A stretch of DNA of 64,000 nucleotides from Bacillus sp. JCM 19034 (GTDB taxonomy: Bacteria; Bacillota; Bacilli; Bacillales; Bacillaceae_D), in the NCBI RefSeq assembly GCF_001310635.1, contig NZ_BAXR01000002.1:458693-522692 (forward strand), read 5' to 3'. The notes beneath the pieces are model-generated. The model did no database searches and had not been told where the DNA came from. It saw only the letters and a program-made list of their open reading frames with translations. The position numbers and the translations under genes are program-made. Positions 28,441 to 39,298 of this stretch are shown piece after piece (within the stretch, counting starts at the first letter, position 1; each line of letters opens with the position of its first letter).

Positions 28441-30623
28441 TCATTTAATTTTATTCATAAACCGGAATTCTGTTTTCTTTTCCTTCTCGTTCCATGTGAG
28501 CTTTGCATCGAACGTTCTCTCCTTTTTTTTGAAGCCTTTGATAAGGTTTGTTTCATTTGCTTCCAATAGTTTTTTCAGGTTGGCTTTTGATATCGTTTTT
28601 CCGAGTATTTTTTTTGAGATCGAAAAGGTACAGTTCGATAATTTGTAGTTTGAACAGCCATAGAATTTTCCTAAGTCGATAATCGTTCCATTACAAAGTT
28701 TGCATTTTCCTAAAGGTGTCTTACTTATTTTTTTGTATGTAGCGGGTACAGAATTTGGAGCAAGCTGTTTCAGTGTGTTTTGATCAAAGGACCATTTAGT
28801 TGCTTGTTCTTTTGCATCTGTTACTAATTTTTGTGATAACAATTTCACTTGACCAATAAAATTCTGTGGAGAAGCAGTCCCGCTGCTAATTTCAGATAGT
28901 CGTTGTTCCCATTTGGCTGTCATGCTAGGTGAAGTTAAAATGCTTTCACCTAATGCTTCAATAAGGATCATTCCTTTTTTTGTAGCATATACTTGGTTAT
29001 GTTTAATTTGAATATAATTTCGAGCTTTTAATAAATTAATAATCCCCGCCCTTGTTGCTTCTGTTCCTAAACCTTCCGTTTGTGCTAATACTTTTTCTAA
29101 TTGTGCATTATCAATATGTTTTCCGGCTGTTTTCATCAACGTAATGAGATTTCCTTCTGTATATCTATTAGGTGGTTGAGTTTCCCCTTTGTTAATGGAT
29201 AGGTTTGCTACCGTACCAATTTCATTTTCATTTATATGGGGAAGCTTCTGATCAACGTCCTTATTAACGTTTTCGTTAGTGCCGTTAAATAGCCTCCTCC
29301 AGCCCTCCTCAAGCTGCTCTTTCCCTTTTGTCATAAACTCAGCTCGGCTATCAACGAGAGAATGTACCGTTGTGTACAGAGTAATTGCAGGGGGATAATG
29401 AGCAGCAATTAGACGTTTAACGATAAGAGCATATATTTTTCCTCATCTGGAGTTAGTTTCGAAATGATTGGTATTTGTTCAGTCGGGATGATTGCGTGAT
29501 GATCGGTTACCTTTTTTCATTTACATATCTTTTATTGTTTAAAATAGATTGATAGGGAAGAGGGAAAAAGTCTTTATATTTTGTTATATTCCTTATTTGG
29601 TTTAGGATATTTGGAAGACCTACCGCTTCTTCTTTCGTTAAAAATTGAGAATCTGAACGTGGATAGGAAATATATCCTTTTAAATAAAGTTTTTGCAAGA
29701 TGTCTAATGTTTTTTGAGGAGGAAATTTCAGTCCTTTATTTGCCGTTGCCTGTAACGCTGAAAGGTTAAAAAGGAAGGGTGGCTTGTACTCTTTCTTTTT
29801 CTTTAGTTATGTTTGTTATTTTAACAGCTTTATCTTTACAAAAATCAGCAATGGCCTTTGCCTGTTTTTCCTCAAATATTCTCGTTTCATTGTTTTTATG
29901 CCATATCCCAGTTAACTTGCTCCCGTTAAAATCAAATGTTGCCTTTACTTCAAAAAAAGGCTTTGATTGGAAGTTTGCAATTTCCTGCTCTCTTTTGACT
30001 ATTAAAGCGAGAGTGGGAGTTTGGACTCTTCCGATTGAAAAGACATCTGCTAACCCTTTTTCTGTTAGAAGAATCGTGTAAACTCTTGATGCATTTATAC
30101 CGATAAGCCAATCTGCACACGTCCGACTTAAAGCCTCATAATAAATTGAACGTGTCTCTTCTTCTGTAAGTAAATGAGAAAACCCCTTTTTAACTGCACC
30201 TTCTGTTAAAGAGGATATCCATAATCGTTTCATTGGTTTATTTACGCCACAAAGCCGAATAATTGTTCGAATAATTAATTCCCCTTCACGACCAGCATCA
30301 CCAGCTATGATAATTTCAGTAATATCTTTTCTATTTAGAATGTTTTTAATGATTGAGAAAGGTTTCTTTTTTGTATTTGCTACTCTATATTCAAATAGGT
30401 CTGGAATCATTGGTAACGTTTCGATGGACCACTTTTTCCAAAGGGGATTATACTCCTCAGGCGGCTTTAATTCGCAAAGGTGCCCTATAGCCCAAACAAT
30501 GATAGCTCCTTTTGGGAACAAGGAATTTGCTCTAACTTCAAAATAACCAGATTTCTTTATGAAAGAAAAGGGAGCTGCCAATTTAGCAGCTTGATCGGGT
30601 TTTTCAGCAATGACTATTTTCAT
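28441..30623 (-). CDS. topB: DNA topoisomerase III (three frameshifts)
   Basis: This type IA topoisomerase decatenates DNA during replication and repair. It starts MKIVIAEKPDQAAKLA (TOPRIM) with AGDAGREGELI, then SIGRVQTPTLALIV, the active-site tyrosine in YISYPRSDSQFL, VTDHHAIIPTEQ and a C-terminal zinc-ribbon-like CKLCNGTI..C. Frame is lost near 29780, 29516 and 29440; at the last two, one extra A in a short run restores the expected sequence. The reconstructed length (about 727) equals the usual Bacillus TopB. AGGAG precedes the ATG. Confidence 0.92.
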
Positions 30624-30801
30624 ATTATGTACTCCTAGTTAATATTTCAATGTAATGGATGAATCGTACACCTATCTTTATATCATAAAATGGAGAGTTA
30701 AGGTATGTGGGAAACATTGATACTCTATTTTTGGAATAGACCGTGAATGGGAATGTCGATAGAATCATAATTTGAAAAATTGGACGATAGTAAAAGGATA
30801 C

Positions 30802-30837
30802 GCTACGCGAGAACTTTTTCATGAGTTTTCACGTAGC
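30802..30837. terminator. Hairpin downstream of the minus-strand small gene
   Basis: GCTACG (30802-30807) pairs with CGTAGC (30832-30837) with a further GAAC/GTTT-type inner pairing. There is no T tract, so it is a weak terminator candidate. Confidence 0.4.
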
Positions 30838-30842
30838 TTGCA

Positions 30843-31190
30843 TTATTGGTCTTGATTTAGTAAAGATTTAATAAAATCTCCAACAGGGACATCACGTACT
30901 TGATCGATCAAAACGTCAAGATCTGATTTTTTGTTAACCTGTAAAGAACCTTCTAGTAGCACTTGAATCGTCTTATCCTTATCTATCAGTATAGATTGCA
31001 CTCTTAAGGCATCAGTTAAAAGCGCGGTCACAACAGCAAGTGTATTTGGTGAGATGTGTGGCTTGTTCTTATTGCGCTGATTAGAAGAATGTTGAGGTTG
31101 ATAAGGTGGAGGTGTCATTTGCGACTGCTGATTTTTGTATGATTGTTGACCATAATAGGGGTTGTAATGAGGTGGACCGTTTTGATACAT
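30843..31190 (-). CDS. Tyr/Gln/Pro-rich small protein, unknown
   Basis: The 115-residue product has an N-terminal half of low complexity (YNPYYGQQSYKNQQ, PPPYQPQH) and a folded-looking C-terminal half (LAVVTALLTDALRVQSILID, then VLLEGSLQVNKKSDLDVLID). The layout resembles spore-coat or spore-surface proteins but no family is recognised. GAGGAGGGG precedes the ATG. A 47-residue membrane protein is encoded just upstream in the same direction. Confidence 0.68.
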   Translation of the reverse strand: MYQNGPPHYNPYYGQQSYKNQQSQMTPPPYQPQHSSNQRNKNKPHISPNTLAVVTALLTDALRVQSILIDKDKTIQVLLEGSLQVNKKSDLDVLIDQVRDVPVGDFIKSLLNQDQ

Positions 31191-31212
31191 GGATAACCCC
31201 TCCTCTGTTCAC

Positions 31213-31356
31213 TTAAGATTGTTCAAATAGTAGCAATGGACTTGCTGGGCCCTCAGATGTGACATCTCCTTCTCTAACACCAATACCTGTTACAAAGCTA
31301 AAAACTACAAAAAGCGTAACAATTAATAAAATCATTCCAGATGTATTATCGCTCAT
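31213..31356 (-). CDS. Small membrane protein, 47 residues
   Basis: A short gene with ATG at 31356 after TAGGTGAAAAA, reading MSDNTSGMILLIVTLFVVFS, then GIGVREGD and ending LLLFEQS. One membrane helix (about residues 7-25) and a polar outer tail. It ends 22 bases before the next gene's start and the two may form an operon. No known family. Confidence 0.55.
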   Translation of the reverse strand: MSDNTSGMILLIVTLFVVFSFVTGIGVREGDVTSEGPASPLLLFEQS

Positions 31357-31488
31357 TTTTTCACCTACTTATAACAGACGTCTTTATGTATTTTATTCTT
31401 GTAAGTTGATTTTTGTTCATAAAACACACCAATGAATGGTTCAAATTTTCATGTTGACTCATATAGTAGCAATAAGGAGTGAGTTAAG

Positions 31489-32304
31489 ATGGGTGTAGTT
31501 AGAACTGATAAATGGCTTCAAGCATATGTGAATGATTCGAGCGAAGCGACTGTACGACAGCAAAAGTGGATGATTGAACCGTTGAGTTCTTTATTTGAAA
31601 CAGACCATTTAGAAAGTTTGCAAGCCCATCTATGGCAATTAGGTTTGTTTACACCAGATCAGGATCTAGGCGAAGAGATAAAAGTTTGGTTCAAAAATCA
31701 TCCTTGGTCGGTTGTAAAGAAAGAGTATGAGCGATTACGTAAAAAGTGGGACGGTCCAGCTTGTAAAATTTATCTATTACCACTTATACATCAACCACCA
31801 CGCCTATTAAAGGAATTAGGCTATAAAACAGGAATAACATTACAAAATACTATCATTTTGTTCATAAAGCCGACATTATCAAAAGAACAAATTCGAGCAC
31901 TAGTCATTCATGAATACCATCATGCTTGCCGTTTAGCCTTCACAAAAGAAAAAGAAGATAAAATGACTTTCTTGGAATCCATTTGCATGGAAGGCCTTGC
32001 TGAATGGGCAGTTAGAGAAGAGCTTGGCGGAAAAGAATGTGCAATTTGGACTACTTATTATGACCATACGCCATATGACTATCATTGGTTTCAGCGATAT
32101 ATAAAGCCCAACCTCTTTAAAAAGGGACGGAGATCTTATCATACTTTGCTATACGGAGACCCGGAAAATGGTATTCCAATATGGTTGGGATATTATTTAG
32201 GGTATAAATTGGTTGAATCGGCAGCGAAGAAATATGAAACAACGAAGGAAATGCTGGAAGTTGATGCATTGTCTTTATATAAGAAATCTACTTACGGAAG
32301 TTAA
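31489..32304 (+). CDS. yjaZ: YjaZ-like putative zinc metallopeptidase (DUF2268)
   Basis: The 271-residue soluble protein carries a gluzincin-type HExxH motif in LVIHEYHHACR, followed by CMEGLAEWAV, whose glutamate could be the third zinc ligand, and PIWLGYYLGYKLVE. This is the DUF2268 pattern found in YjaZ. Activity has, to my knowledge, not been established. In B. subtilis yjaZ lies right after fabF; here 16 kb separates them. AAGGAGTGAG precedes the ATG. Confidence 0.83.
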   Translation: MGVVRTDKWLQAYVNDSSEATVRQQKWMIEPLSSLFETDHLESLQAHLWQLGLFTPDQDLGEEIKVWFKNHPWSVVKKEYERLRKKWDGPACKIYLLPLIHQPPRLLKELGYKTGITLQNTIILFIKPTLSKEQIRALVIHEYHHACRLAFTKEKEDKMTFLESICMEGLAEWAVREELGGKECAIWTTYYDHTPYDYHWFQRYIKPNLFKKGRRSYHTLLYGDPENGIPIWLGYYLGYKLVESAAKKYETTKEMLEVDALSLYKKSTYGS

Positions 32305-32358
32305 TTTTAGTCGATTTAGAAAGGAGACTGAGGCCAATTTTAAAAAGTGGGTGAAAAA

Positions 32359-32583
32359 ATGATTCGTTTATTTTTTCTTATGTTAGGTTTTATGTTAGCA
32401 GCAGTTGGTGGGGTTATGCTAGTAGCATATTTAAATTTACTAACAGCTGGTTATGAATTTTCGATGTACCTTTCATTTATTATTCGAAGAGTTGAGTTAT
32501 ATCTATTTATAACCGGTATTATCTTAATTTTAATATGCATTACCTATGAAATATTGTGGCGAAAAAAAGGAAAGGACCGTTAG
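32359..32583 (+). CDS. Small two-helix membrane protein
   Basis: About 74 residues with two membrane segments (FFLMLGFMLAAVGGVMLVAYL and LYLFITGIILILICITYEIL) and a basic end (RKKGKDR). A GTG at 32347 could add four residues; the ATG at 32359 is preferred because GTGGGTG lies before it, although the site is weak. It lies between yjaZ and yjbA, where the app transporter operon stands in B. subtilis. Unknown function. Confidence 0.66.
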   Translation: MIRLFFLMLGFMLAAVGGVMLVAYLNLLTAGYEFSMYLSFIIRRVELYLFITGIILILICITYEILWRKKGKDR

Positions 32584-32674
32584 GATGAGAGAAATCCTTA
32601 TTTCTGTGGAATAAACTGGTTGAGCTCTGCCTATACTGTGGATACAAAACCGATTTACAGTAAGGAGGGGTACG

Positions 32675-33418
32675 ATGGTCCATATCCGTGATGTATGGGT
32701 TAATTGGTTTGAAGGGGAGGAAAATGGTTATAATGTATGCGACTTTTTTGAATGGCGAAGTGATGATCGAATTGAAGTGTTAGATCAAGCTGTATTAGTA
32801 AAGGTAAATCGTGAATTGTTTGATTTTATTGAAAATCAATTGTTAGAGCTACCTGAAGATTTGCTTTCATATGTTCATCATCAAAGCTACTTACGAAAAA
32901 ACATGTCACGTATACAGCTTGATTATTGTTTCATTGCAACTGATGGAGATCGCACTATCGCTATAGATACGATGGGGTATAAGACACCAATTCGAAAAAG
33001 CCGATTAACACCACGCCAAGAACAAGTAGTATATGAAAAATTAAACGAGCAGAGCTTAGCTTATTTTGAATTACATGAAAAGGTGGAAAAAGAATATCAT
33101 CTTCTTTCTCCCCATCCAAATGAGTTAAAAGGGTTAACACGTAAGGAGAGACAGCTTAAACAGCTTCTGTATATGACATTAGATCAACTATATACTACAG
33201 GAACAGATGCCGAAGTACGGTATTGGTATACAGAATGGAGTCCTCATGACTATGTACGGATCCAGTTATTAAACAGAGAGGAAGCTTGGACTCAATTATA
33301 TTCAGCTGTTAAGGATGGTTGGAGTCAAAAGCATGAGACGTTATGTGAGGCAATGGTAAAAGGACAAGCTTTTTTTGAGAAGCTTTGGGAACTGGAGCAA
33401 AGTGAGAGTGTTAAATAG
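32675..33418 (+). CDS. yjbA: YjbA family protein (DUF3603)
   Basis: The 247-residue soluble protein matches the YjbA family by its opening [33 protein letters not shown] segment, [11 protein letters not shown] and [15 protein letters not shown]. Function is unknown. It precedes trpS as in B. subtilis, although trpS is on the opposite strand here with a shared terminator. AAGGAGGGG precedes the ATG. Confidence 0.86.
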   Translation: MVHIRDVWVNWFEGEENGYNVCDFFEWRSDDRIEVLDQAVLVKVNRELFDFIENQLLELPEDLLSYVHHQSYLRKNMSRIQLDYCFIATDGDRTIAIDTMGYKTPIRKSRLTPRQEQVVYEKLNEQSLAYFELHEKVEKEYHLLSPHPNELKGLTRKERQLKQLLYMTLDQLYTTGTDAEVRYWYTEWSPHDYVRIQLLNREEAWTQLYSAVKDGWSQKHETLCEAMVKGQAFFEKLWELEQSESVK

Positions 33419-33446
33419 AGTTAAAAAGGATTTACATGAATAAAGA

Positions 33447-33490
33447 ACTCTCCTATAATAATAAAAAGGATGAACGATAGAAGGGAGAGT
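33447..33490 (+). promoter_or_regulatory. Inverted repeat that could mask a ribosome binding site
   Basis: ACTCTCC (33447-33453) is complementary to GGAGAGT (33484-33490), which is part of the binding site GGGAGAG of the 37-residue gene at 33497. TATAAT at 33454-33459 may be a -10 box; if so the left arm would lie outside the transcript. Confidence 0.3.
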
Positions 33491-33496
33491 GTTTTA

Positions 33497-33610
33497 ATGG
33501 ATAACTTTGCATATACGGTGATGCAAATTTTAACCGTAGTTATTTTAGTGGGAACGTTAGGCTTATCATTTTTCGTTGGAAAAGTGATGAAGCGTAATGC
33601 TGGATATTAA
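33497..33610 (+). CDS. Small membrane protein, 37 residues
   Basis: ATG at 33497 after AAGGGAGAG. The product starts MDNFAYTVMQ, has one helix (ILTVVILVGTLGLSFFVG) and ends KVMKRNAGY. A strong terminator follows immediately, which supports a real transcript. I do not recognise the family. Confidence 0.65.
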   Translation: MDNFAYTVMQILTVVILVGTLGLSFFVGKVMKRNAGY

Positions 33611-33623
33611 TTGCTTTGTAATA

Positions 33624-33655
33624 AGGACGCCATTTTTTAAAAAAAGTGGCGTCCT
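33624..33655. terminator. Bidirectional terminator before trpS end
   Basis: AGGACGCCA/TGGCGTCCT with inner T6/A7 pairing, flanked by a T tract on the plus strand (CTCTTTTTC). It separates the 37-residue gene from convergent trpS. Confidence 0.88.
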
Positions 33656-33679
33656 CTTTTTCATTCATAACGATCACTA

Positions 33680-35049
<1,370 letters not shown>

Positions 35050-35610
35050 ATGTTCAGCCAAAGTAAGCAAATGTATTATCGTAGTGTATTAATTGTTTTA
35101 TTATGTGTGGTAGGTTACATGTATAGTCAATCTCAGTCTACGTTTCAAAAGTTGGAAGAAGCCGTTGCGAATATGGTCAAGCCAGGTGTGCAAGTTGGTC
35201 AACAAGCAAGGGATTTTTCGCTTCGAACTTTATCGGGTCAAGAAGTAGCTTTAAGTGATTATAATGGTAAAGGAGTTGTATTACATTTTTTTGCGACATG
35301 GTGTTCACCGTGTCAAGAGGAAATGCCGTTAATAGTTCATTTGAATGATCGCTTAAAAAAGGAAAATAGAGAGCTTGTTGTCGTCAATTTAACGAGTCAG
35401 GAAAAAAGTAAGCAAGAGGTAAAGCCTTTCTTAGATTATTTCCGTGCCACATTTGATCCATTGATGGATGAAGAAGGAGAAGTAATGGACTTATATGAAA
35501 TTATTGGGATTCCGACAACGTTAGTTATTGATGAAGAGGGGATTATTGTCGAACGATTAAATGGGATGTTGTCACAAGACATGATCGATTCTGTAATTTT
35601 TAATCACTAA
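35050..35610 (+). CDS. Membrane-anchored thiol-disulfide oxidoreductase (ResA/TlpA-like)
   Basis: About 186 residues with an N-terminal membrane anchor (VLIVLLCVVGYMYS) and an extracytoplasmic AhpC/TSA-type thioredoxin fold: QVGQQARDFSLRTLSGQEV, the redox motif FFATWCSPCQEEMPL and the cis-proline loop in IIGIPTTLVID. Such proteins reduce apocytochrome c or other exported thiols. There is no cytochrome gene nearby, so the partner is open. GGAGGGG at 35037 suits ATG 35050 better than the upstream TTG. Confidence 0.87.
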   Translation: MFSQSKQMYYRSVLIVLLCVVGYMYSQSQSTFQKLEEAVANMVKPGVQVGQQARDFSLRTLSGQEVALSDYNGKGVVLHFFATWCSPCQEEMPLIVHLNDRLKKENRELVVVNLTSQEKSKQEVKPFLDYFRATFDPLMDEEGEVMDLYEIIGIPTTLVIDEEGIIVERLNGMLSQDMIDSVIFNH

Positions 35611-35631
35611 TCATTCACAGAGGATAAAGAT

Positions 35632-35655
35632 AAAGAGGAGGGGTGCCTCCTCTTT
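35632..35655. terminator. Bidirectional terminator
   Basis: AAAGAGGAGG and CCTCCTCTTT, perfect 10-bp stem with a 4-base loop, between convergent genes and overlapping the stop of the HD gene. Confidence 0.85.
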
Positions 35656-36187
35656 AAACAATTCCAATTGTCCGCTTTTTAAATTCTTCCTCAATTTTGT
35701 GATCTAATCGAGCAAGTAATTTCTTCGCCCGATCATCACTAATTTGACGGTAATGGTGTTTTCCTCCCGGTTCTTCATCAGCCTCATCAGCTAAAGTGAC
35801 TACACGCTGTAATGGACTAAGTTCGAGCTTGCCACCTGGTAGGTAAGAATCAGTATGAAAAAGAATAGCGAGTGCAATATCCTTAGCTGTCTTAGGGTGT
35901 TCACCTAAACGAATAAGCAACTTGTGAGCACGTTCAGATCCTTTTATTGCATGAATATCATATTCTTTGTAAAGATCGTAATCCCACTGTCCATTTCGAT
36001 ACCATGTATAATGGCCAATATCGTGTAAAAAGGCCGCCTTTGTTGCTATATCTGGATCAACATTGTGTTTAAAAGAAAGGCGATAAGCCTGGTAGGCACA
36101 AGCAATAGCATGAGCCATGCCTGAGCGTTTAATATATTTTTGTGTAATCGGATGTTCATATATGTCAAGTAACGTGACATGTCTCAT
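35654..36187 (-). CDS. HD-domain metal-dependent phosphohydrolase
   Basis: The 177-residue protein has HD-superfamily motifs: MAHAIACAYQAYRL (first His), AAFLHDIGHYTW (HD pair), AILFHTDSYLPGG and VTLADEADEE (last Asp). Substrates of such stand-alone HD proteins are usually nucleotides, but nothing narrows it here. AAGGAGGAAT precedes the ATG. Confidence 0.8.
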   Translation of the reverse strand: MRHVTLLDIYEHPITQKYIKRSGMAHAIACAYQAYRLSFKHNVDPDIATKAAFLHDIGHYTWYRNGQWDYDLYKEYDIHAIKGSERAHKLLIRLGEHPKTAKDIALAILFHTDSYLPGGKLELSPLQRVVTLADEADEEPGGKHHYRQISDDRAKKLLARLDHKIEEEFKKRTIGIV

Positions 36188-36338
36188 ACGTATTCCTCCT
36201 TAAACTATTGAAAAAAAGTGTATTTTTTCTATTATACAGATTTACATACTCTTTTACAAATTAAATTGTAATGAGACCTCCGCGATATTTCAAATTATGT
36301 TATAGTAGTGATAGTAATGAAAGGAGAGTGAGTAGAAT

Positions 36339-36985
36339 ATGGCGACCACTCACACATTTACAAAACAAGAAGAAATAGCTAATGCGATCACACACGGTTT
36401 AGGGGCGTTGTTAAGTGTTGCTGGACTTGTGTTATTAATCGTTTTTCATCAATATATGGATCTGCACTACACGTAGTAAGTTTTACTATTTATGGTGTAA
36501 CAATGTTGCTATTATATTTATCATCAACATTAGTGCATGCATTTCCTCCTGGTAAAGTAAAGAATTTATTTGAAATATTCGACCACGCTTCCATTTATTT
36601 GTATATAGCTGGAACGTATACGCCTCTATTATTTATCGTCGTTCAAGGAGCACTTGGTTGGGGTTTGTTTGGAGTAATCTGGGGAATAGCGACAATTGGT
36701 GTCATCTTTAAAGTGTTTTTTGTGAAGCGTTTTTTAATATTGTCAACAGTCTTTTATATTGCAATGGGTTGGATGGCAATTATTCCAATGAATACGATCG
36801 CTTCTAATTTGTCCACAACTGGTATGGTGCTATTAGTAGCAGGTGGAATTTGCTATACAGTGGGTACGATTTTTTATATATGGCGTGGCTTTAAATACCA
36901 TCATGCAATATGGCATTTATTCGTCCTTGCTGGTTCTATCTTACATTTCTTTATGATTTTACTTCATGTGCTCCCTCTTTCGTAA
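36339..36985 (+). CDS. Hemolysin III family (PAQR-like) membrane protein (one frameshift)
   Basis: The first 46 codons (TFTKQEEIANAITHGLGALL) end in a frame loss near 36460, then GSALHVVSFTIYGVTMLLLYL continues to the C-terminus. The total is about 215 residues with seven membrane helices. Conserved polar residues of the family are present: SSTLVHAFP, DHASIYLYIAGTYTP and WHLFVLAGSILHFF, whose histidines bind a metal in PAQR relatives. It resembles YplQ of B. subtilis. Despite the name, haemolytic activity should not be assumed. AAGGAGAG precedes the ATG. Confidence 0.85.
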
Positions 36986-37025
36986 AGTAGAAAAGAGGGT
37001 ATGCACACCTTTGGGGGGGATAAGA

Positions 37026-37253
37026 ATGTATATTACGTTAAAGAAATTGGCTGATTTCTTAGAGCTTCCTGAAGCGTATTTAGAACAACAAATACATGAA
37101 GGCAATATTAAAGCACTTTTTGATGGTCAAAATTGGCTAGTGAATCAGGATTATTTTCAACGTCATAAGGAACAATTGGATCTTTTAAAAAAACAGTTAC
37201 TAGCAGAGCTTGAATCACTTCCCGAGGATTGGGATGCTAAAGATGAAGATTAA
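37026..37253 (+). CDS. Small excisionase/MerR-like DNA-binding protein
   Basis: The 75-residue product begins MYITLKKLADFLELPEAYLEQQI, followed by GNIKALFDGQNWLVNQDYF, the pattern of a winged helix excisionase-type domain in which a helix-turn-helix is followed by a beta-hairpin wing. The C-terminus is a charged helix ending DAKDED. A GGGGGGG site precedes the ATG at 37026; longer readings from 36966 overlap the upstream gene and are rejected. No integrase or phage gene is near, so it is not evidence of an element. Confidence 0.68.
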   Translation: MYITLKKLADFLELPEAYLEQQIHEGNIKALFDGQNWLVNQDYFQRHKEQLDLLKKQLLAELESLPEDWDAKDED

Positions 37254-37301
37254 TACATATGCTATAGAATGAAGACAACCATTGAGAAAAGAGTGATATA
37301 C

Positions 37302-38503
37302 ATGGGGAAAAAATGTTAATTGTCCTCTTTCTAATTGGATTGAACTTGGTAAGTCCTATTATTGTACAGGCAGAGCAAGAAGATGTGGGACAAGTTAAAA
37401 CGCATTCAACGAAACAGGTTAGTAAAGCTCAATTATCGTTACCGGAAGGTCTATCTCGTTTTACAAGTGGCCCCGATTACGAATTTTCATATCCAGAAGA
37501 TGGTGTAAAAGGAATTTATGTAACTGGTAATTCAGCTGGAGGAGAACGTTTTAACACATTGCTTGACCTATTGAATGAGACCGACTTAAATTCAATGGTC
37601 ATTGATATAAAAGATGATCATGGGTATTTAACGTATCGACCTGATGAAGGTTCACCATTTTTCGATATTTCGCAAAATTATATTTCAGATATTGAAGAAT
37701 TAATGACTATACTCGAAGAACATGAAGTATATCCAATCGCACGTATTGTCGTGTTTAAAGATTCTGTTTTAGCAAAAGAGAAACCCGAATGGTCCTTTGT
37801 AGAGGATGGACAAGTATGGGAAAATCGTCGTGGTGAATCGTTTGTAAATCCATTCTTAAAAGAAGTGTGGGAATATAATGTTGAAATCGCTAAAAAGGCA
37901 GTACAACTTGGCTTTCAAGAGATTCAATTTGATTATGTTAGGTTTCCTGAAGGGTTTGAAAGGCGAGATCAGGATTTAAAATATTCAGTAGGTGATTATG
38001 TTGGGGAAGGTGACAATGTCCAAAAACGAGTCACTGCTGTTACTGATTTTGTTGCTTATGCGAAGGAACAGTTGGAAAAGTATAACGTAGATATTTCCGT
38101 CGATATATTTGGTTATGCGGCAACAATTAATGAAGCACCAGGGATTGGTCAAAATTTCTCGAAAATTGCTGAAAATGTGGACGTCATTTCTTCGATGATT
38201 TATCCAAGTCACTGGACACCTTATTTTGGAATTGATAAGCCAGATTTATTTCCGTATGAGTTGACAAAAGCGTATGCTGAAGTTGAAAATGAAGTACTAG
38301 GTCAGCTAGATGATCCACCGACGTCACGACCATGGATTCAAGATTTTACAGCAAGCTGGTTAGGGACTGGAAATTATAAAACATATGGAAAAAAAGAAGT
38401 TGAAGATCAAATTCGAGCACTGTATGAAGCAGATATAAACGAATTTTTACTTTGGAATGCGTCCAATCGTTACAGTGAAGGTGTCAATTATAGTAATCCC
38501 TAA
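37302..38503 (+). CDS. Exported putative glycoside hydrolase (DUF4015-like)
   Basis: A secreted protein of about 400 residues. The signal peptide (LIVLFLIGLNLVSPIIVQA) reads from ATG 37313, but a better placed start is ATG 37302, in frame only if the A6 run at 37308-37313 had seven bases. The mature part has a TIM-barrel-like GH pattern: GIYVTGNSAGG, MVIDIKDDHGYLTY, YPIARIVVFKD, IQFDYVRFPEGF (probable catalytic region) and SSMIYPSHW. The family is listed as a putative glycoside hydrolase; a wall polysaccharide substrate is inference. Confidence 0.8.
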
Positions 38504-38512
38504 AGGATAATG

Positions 38513-38548
38513 AAGCTTTAAAAGGACAATCTCATCCTTTTAGAGCTT
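38513..38548 (+). terminator. Terminator after the putative glycoside hydrolase
   Basis: AAGCTTTAAAAGGA pairs with TCCTTTTAGAGCTT (one bulge), followed by TTTTATG. Confidence 0.8.
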
Positions 38549-38652
38549 TTTATGTTGTACTGAAGGAAAACAGTATGAATGTGTGTTTTCTGTTTAAAAT
38601 TGATTTAAACGAGGAATATAGTAAAAGAATTGATTAGCAGGGGGAATCAAAC

Positions 38653-39216
38653 ATGAATTGGTATGAGAAATTAAATCAGTATTTTCCAATAGAGGAAATG
38701 AAGTCAAAAGAACATATGGAGTTACTTTTAAAAGAAAAAGCTGATATTTATCAAAAAGACGAAGGTCAAAACCATGTTTTAATGTATGTTGAAACAGATG
38801 ACTTTGTTTTTGTTGATTATTTATTTGTTGCGAAAGAAGCAAGGGGTCAAGGGTTAGGTAAGATGTTAATCCATTCATTGAAGGAAAAAAATAAACCAAT
38901 CATCCTTGAGGTCGAGCCAATTGATTATGAGGATACGGACTCCCAAAAAAGACAGCATTTTTATAGTCGAGAAGGATTTAAACATGCTAAATCTATTGGG
39001 TATCGCAGGAGGTCTTTAGCTACAAACGAAATTAATGAGTTAGAAATATTATATTGGTCTCCGGATGATGAATCAGAAAGAAGTATTTTTGAGAAGATGA
39101 AGCATACGTATGAAAATATTCATACGTATAAGGACAAGGAATTATATGGTGAATCCTATCAGGAAGTTCATGATGTACTAACGTACGATGAAACGCTAGA
39201 AAAAGTGAAGGAATAA
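38653..39216 (+). CDS. yjbC: GNAT acetyltransferase, YjbC
   Basis: The 187-residue protein has the acetyl-CoA-binding loop VAKEARGQGLGKMLIHSLK of GNAT enzymes, then ILEVEPIDYED and FYSREGFKHA. A C-terminal segment of about 40 charged residues follows. It lies immediately upstream of spx, as yjbC does in B. subtilis, where the two can be cotranscribed. Acceptor unknown. AGGGGGAATC precedes the ATG. Confidence 0.85.
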   Translation: MNWYEKLNQYFPIEEMKSKEHMELLLKEKADIYQKDEGQNHVLMYVETDDFVFVDYLFVAKEARGQGLGKMLIHSLKEKNKPIILEVEPIDYEDTDSQKRQHFYSREGFKHAKSIGYRRRSLATNEINELEILYWSPDDESERSIFEKMKHTYENIHTYKDKELYGESYQEVHDVLTYDETLEKVKE

Positions 39217-39270
39217 TGAAATAATAATTCTAAAAATGAAAAAAAATTCTCAAAAACTTTATAAACATAT

Positions 39271-39298
39271 TTGTTTAAAAAGAAAAATCAGTTATAAT
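39271..39298 (+). promoter_or_regulatory. Candidate sigma-A promoter for spx
   Basis: TTGTTT (39271-39276), 16-base spacer, TATAAT (39293-39298), 143 bases upstream of the spx start. The long leader is AT-rich. In B. subtilis spx has several promoters; others cannot be told here. Confidence 0.5.

Noticed and set aside
28441..30623. topB as a true pseudogene
   Set aside because: All catalytic motifs are present, at least two of the three breaks restore with one added A in a run, and the same type of error occurs in essential genes nearby.
37026..37253. Excisionase-like gene as sign of a prophage or integrative element
   Set aside because: No integrase, att repeat or phage gene lies near; short winged-helix proteins of this type are common in chromosomes.
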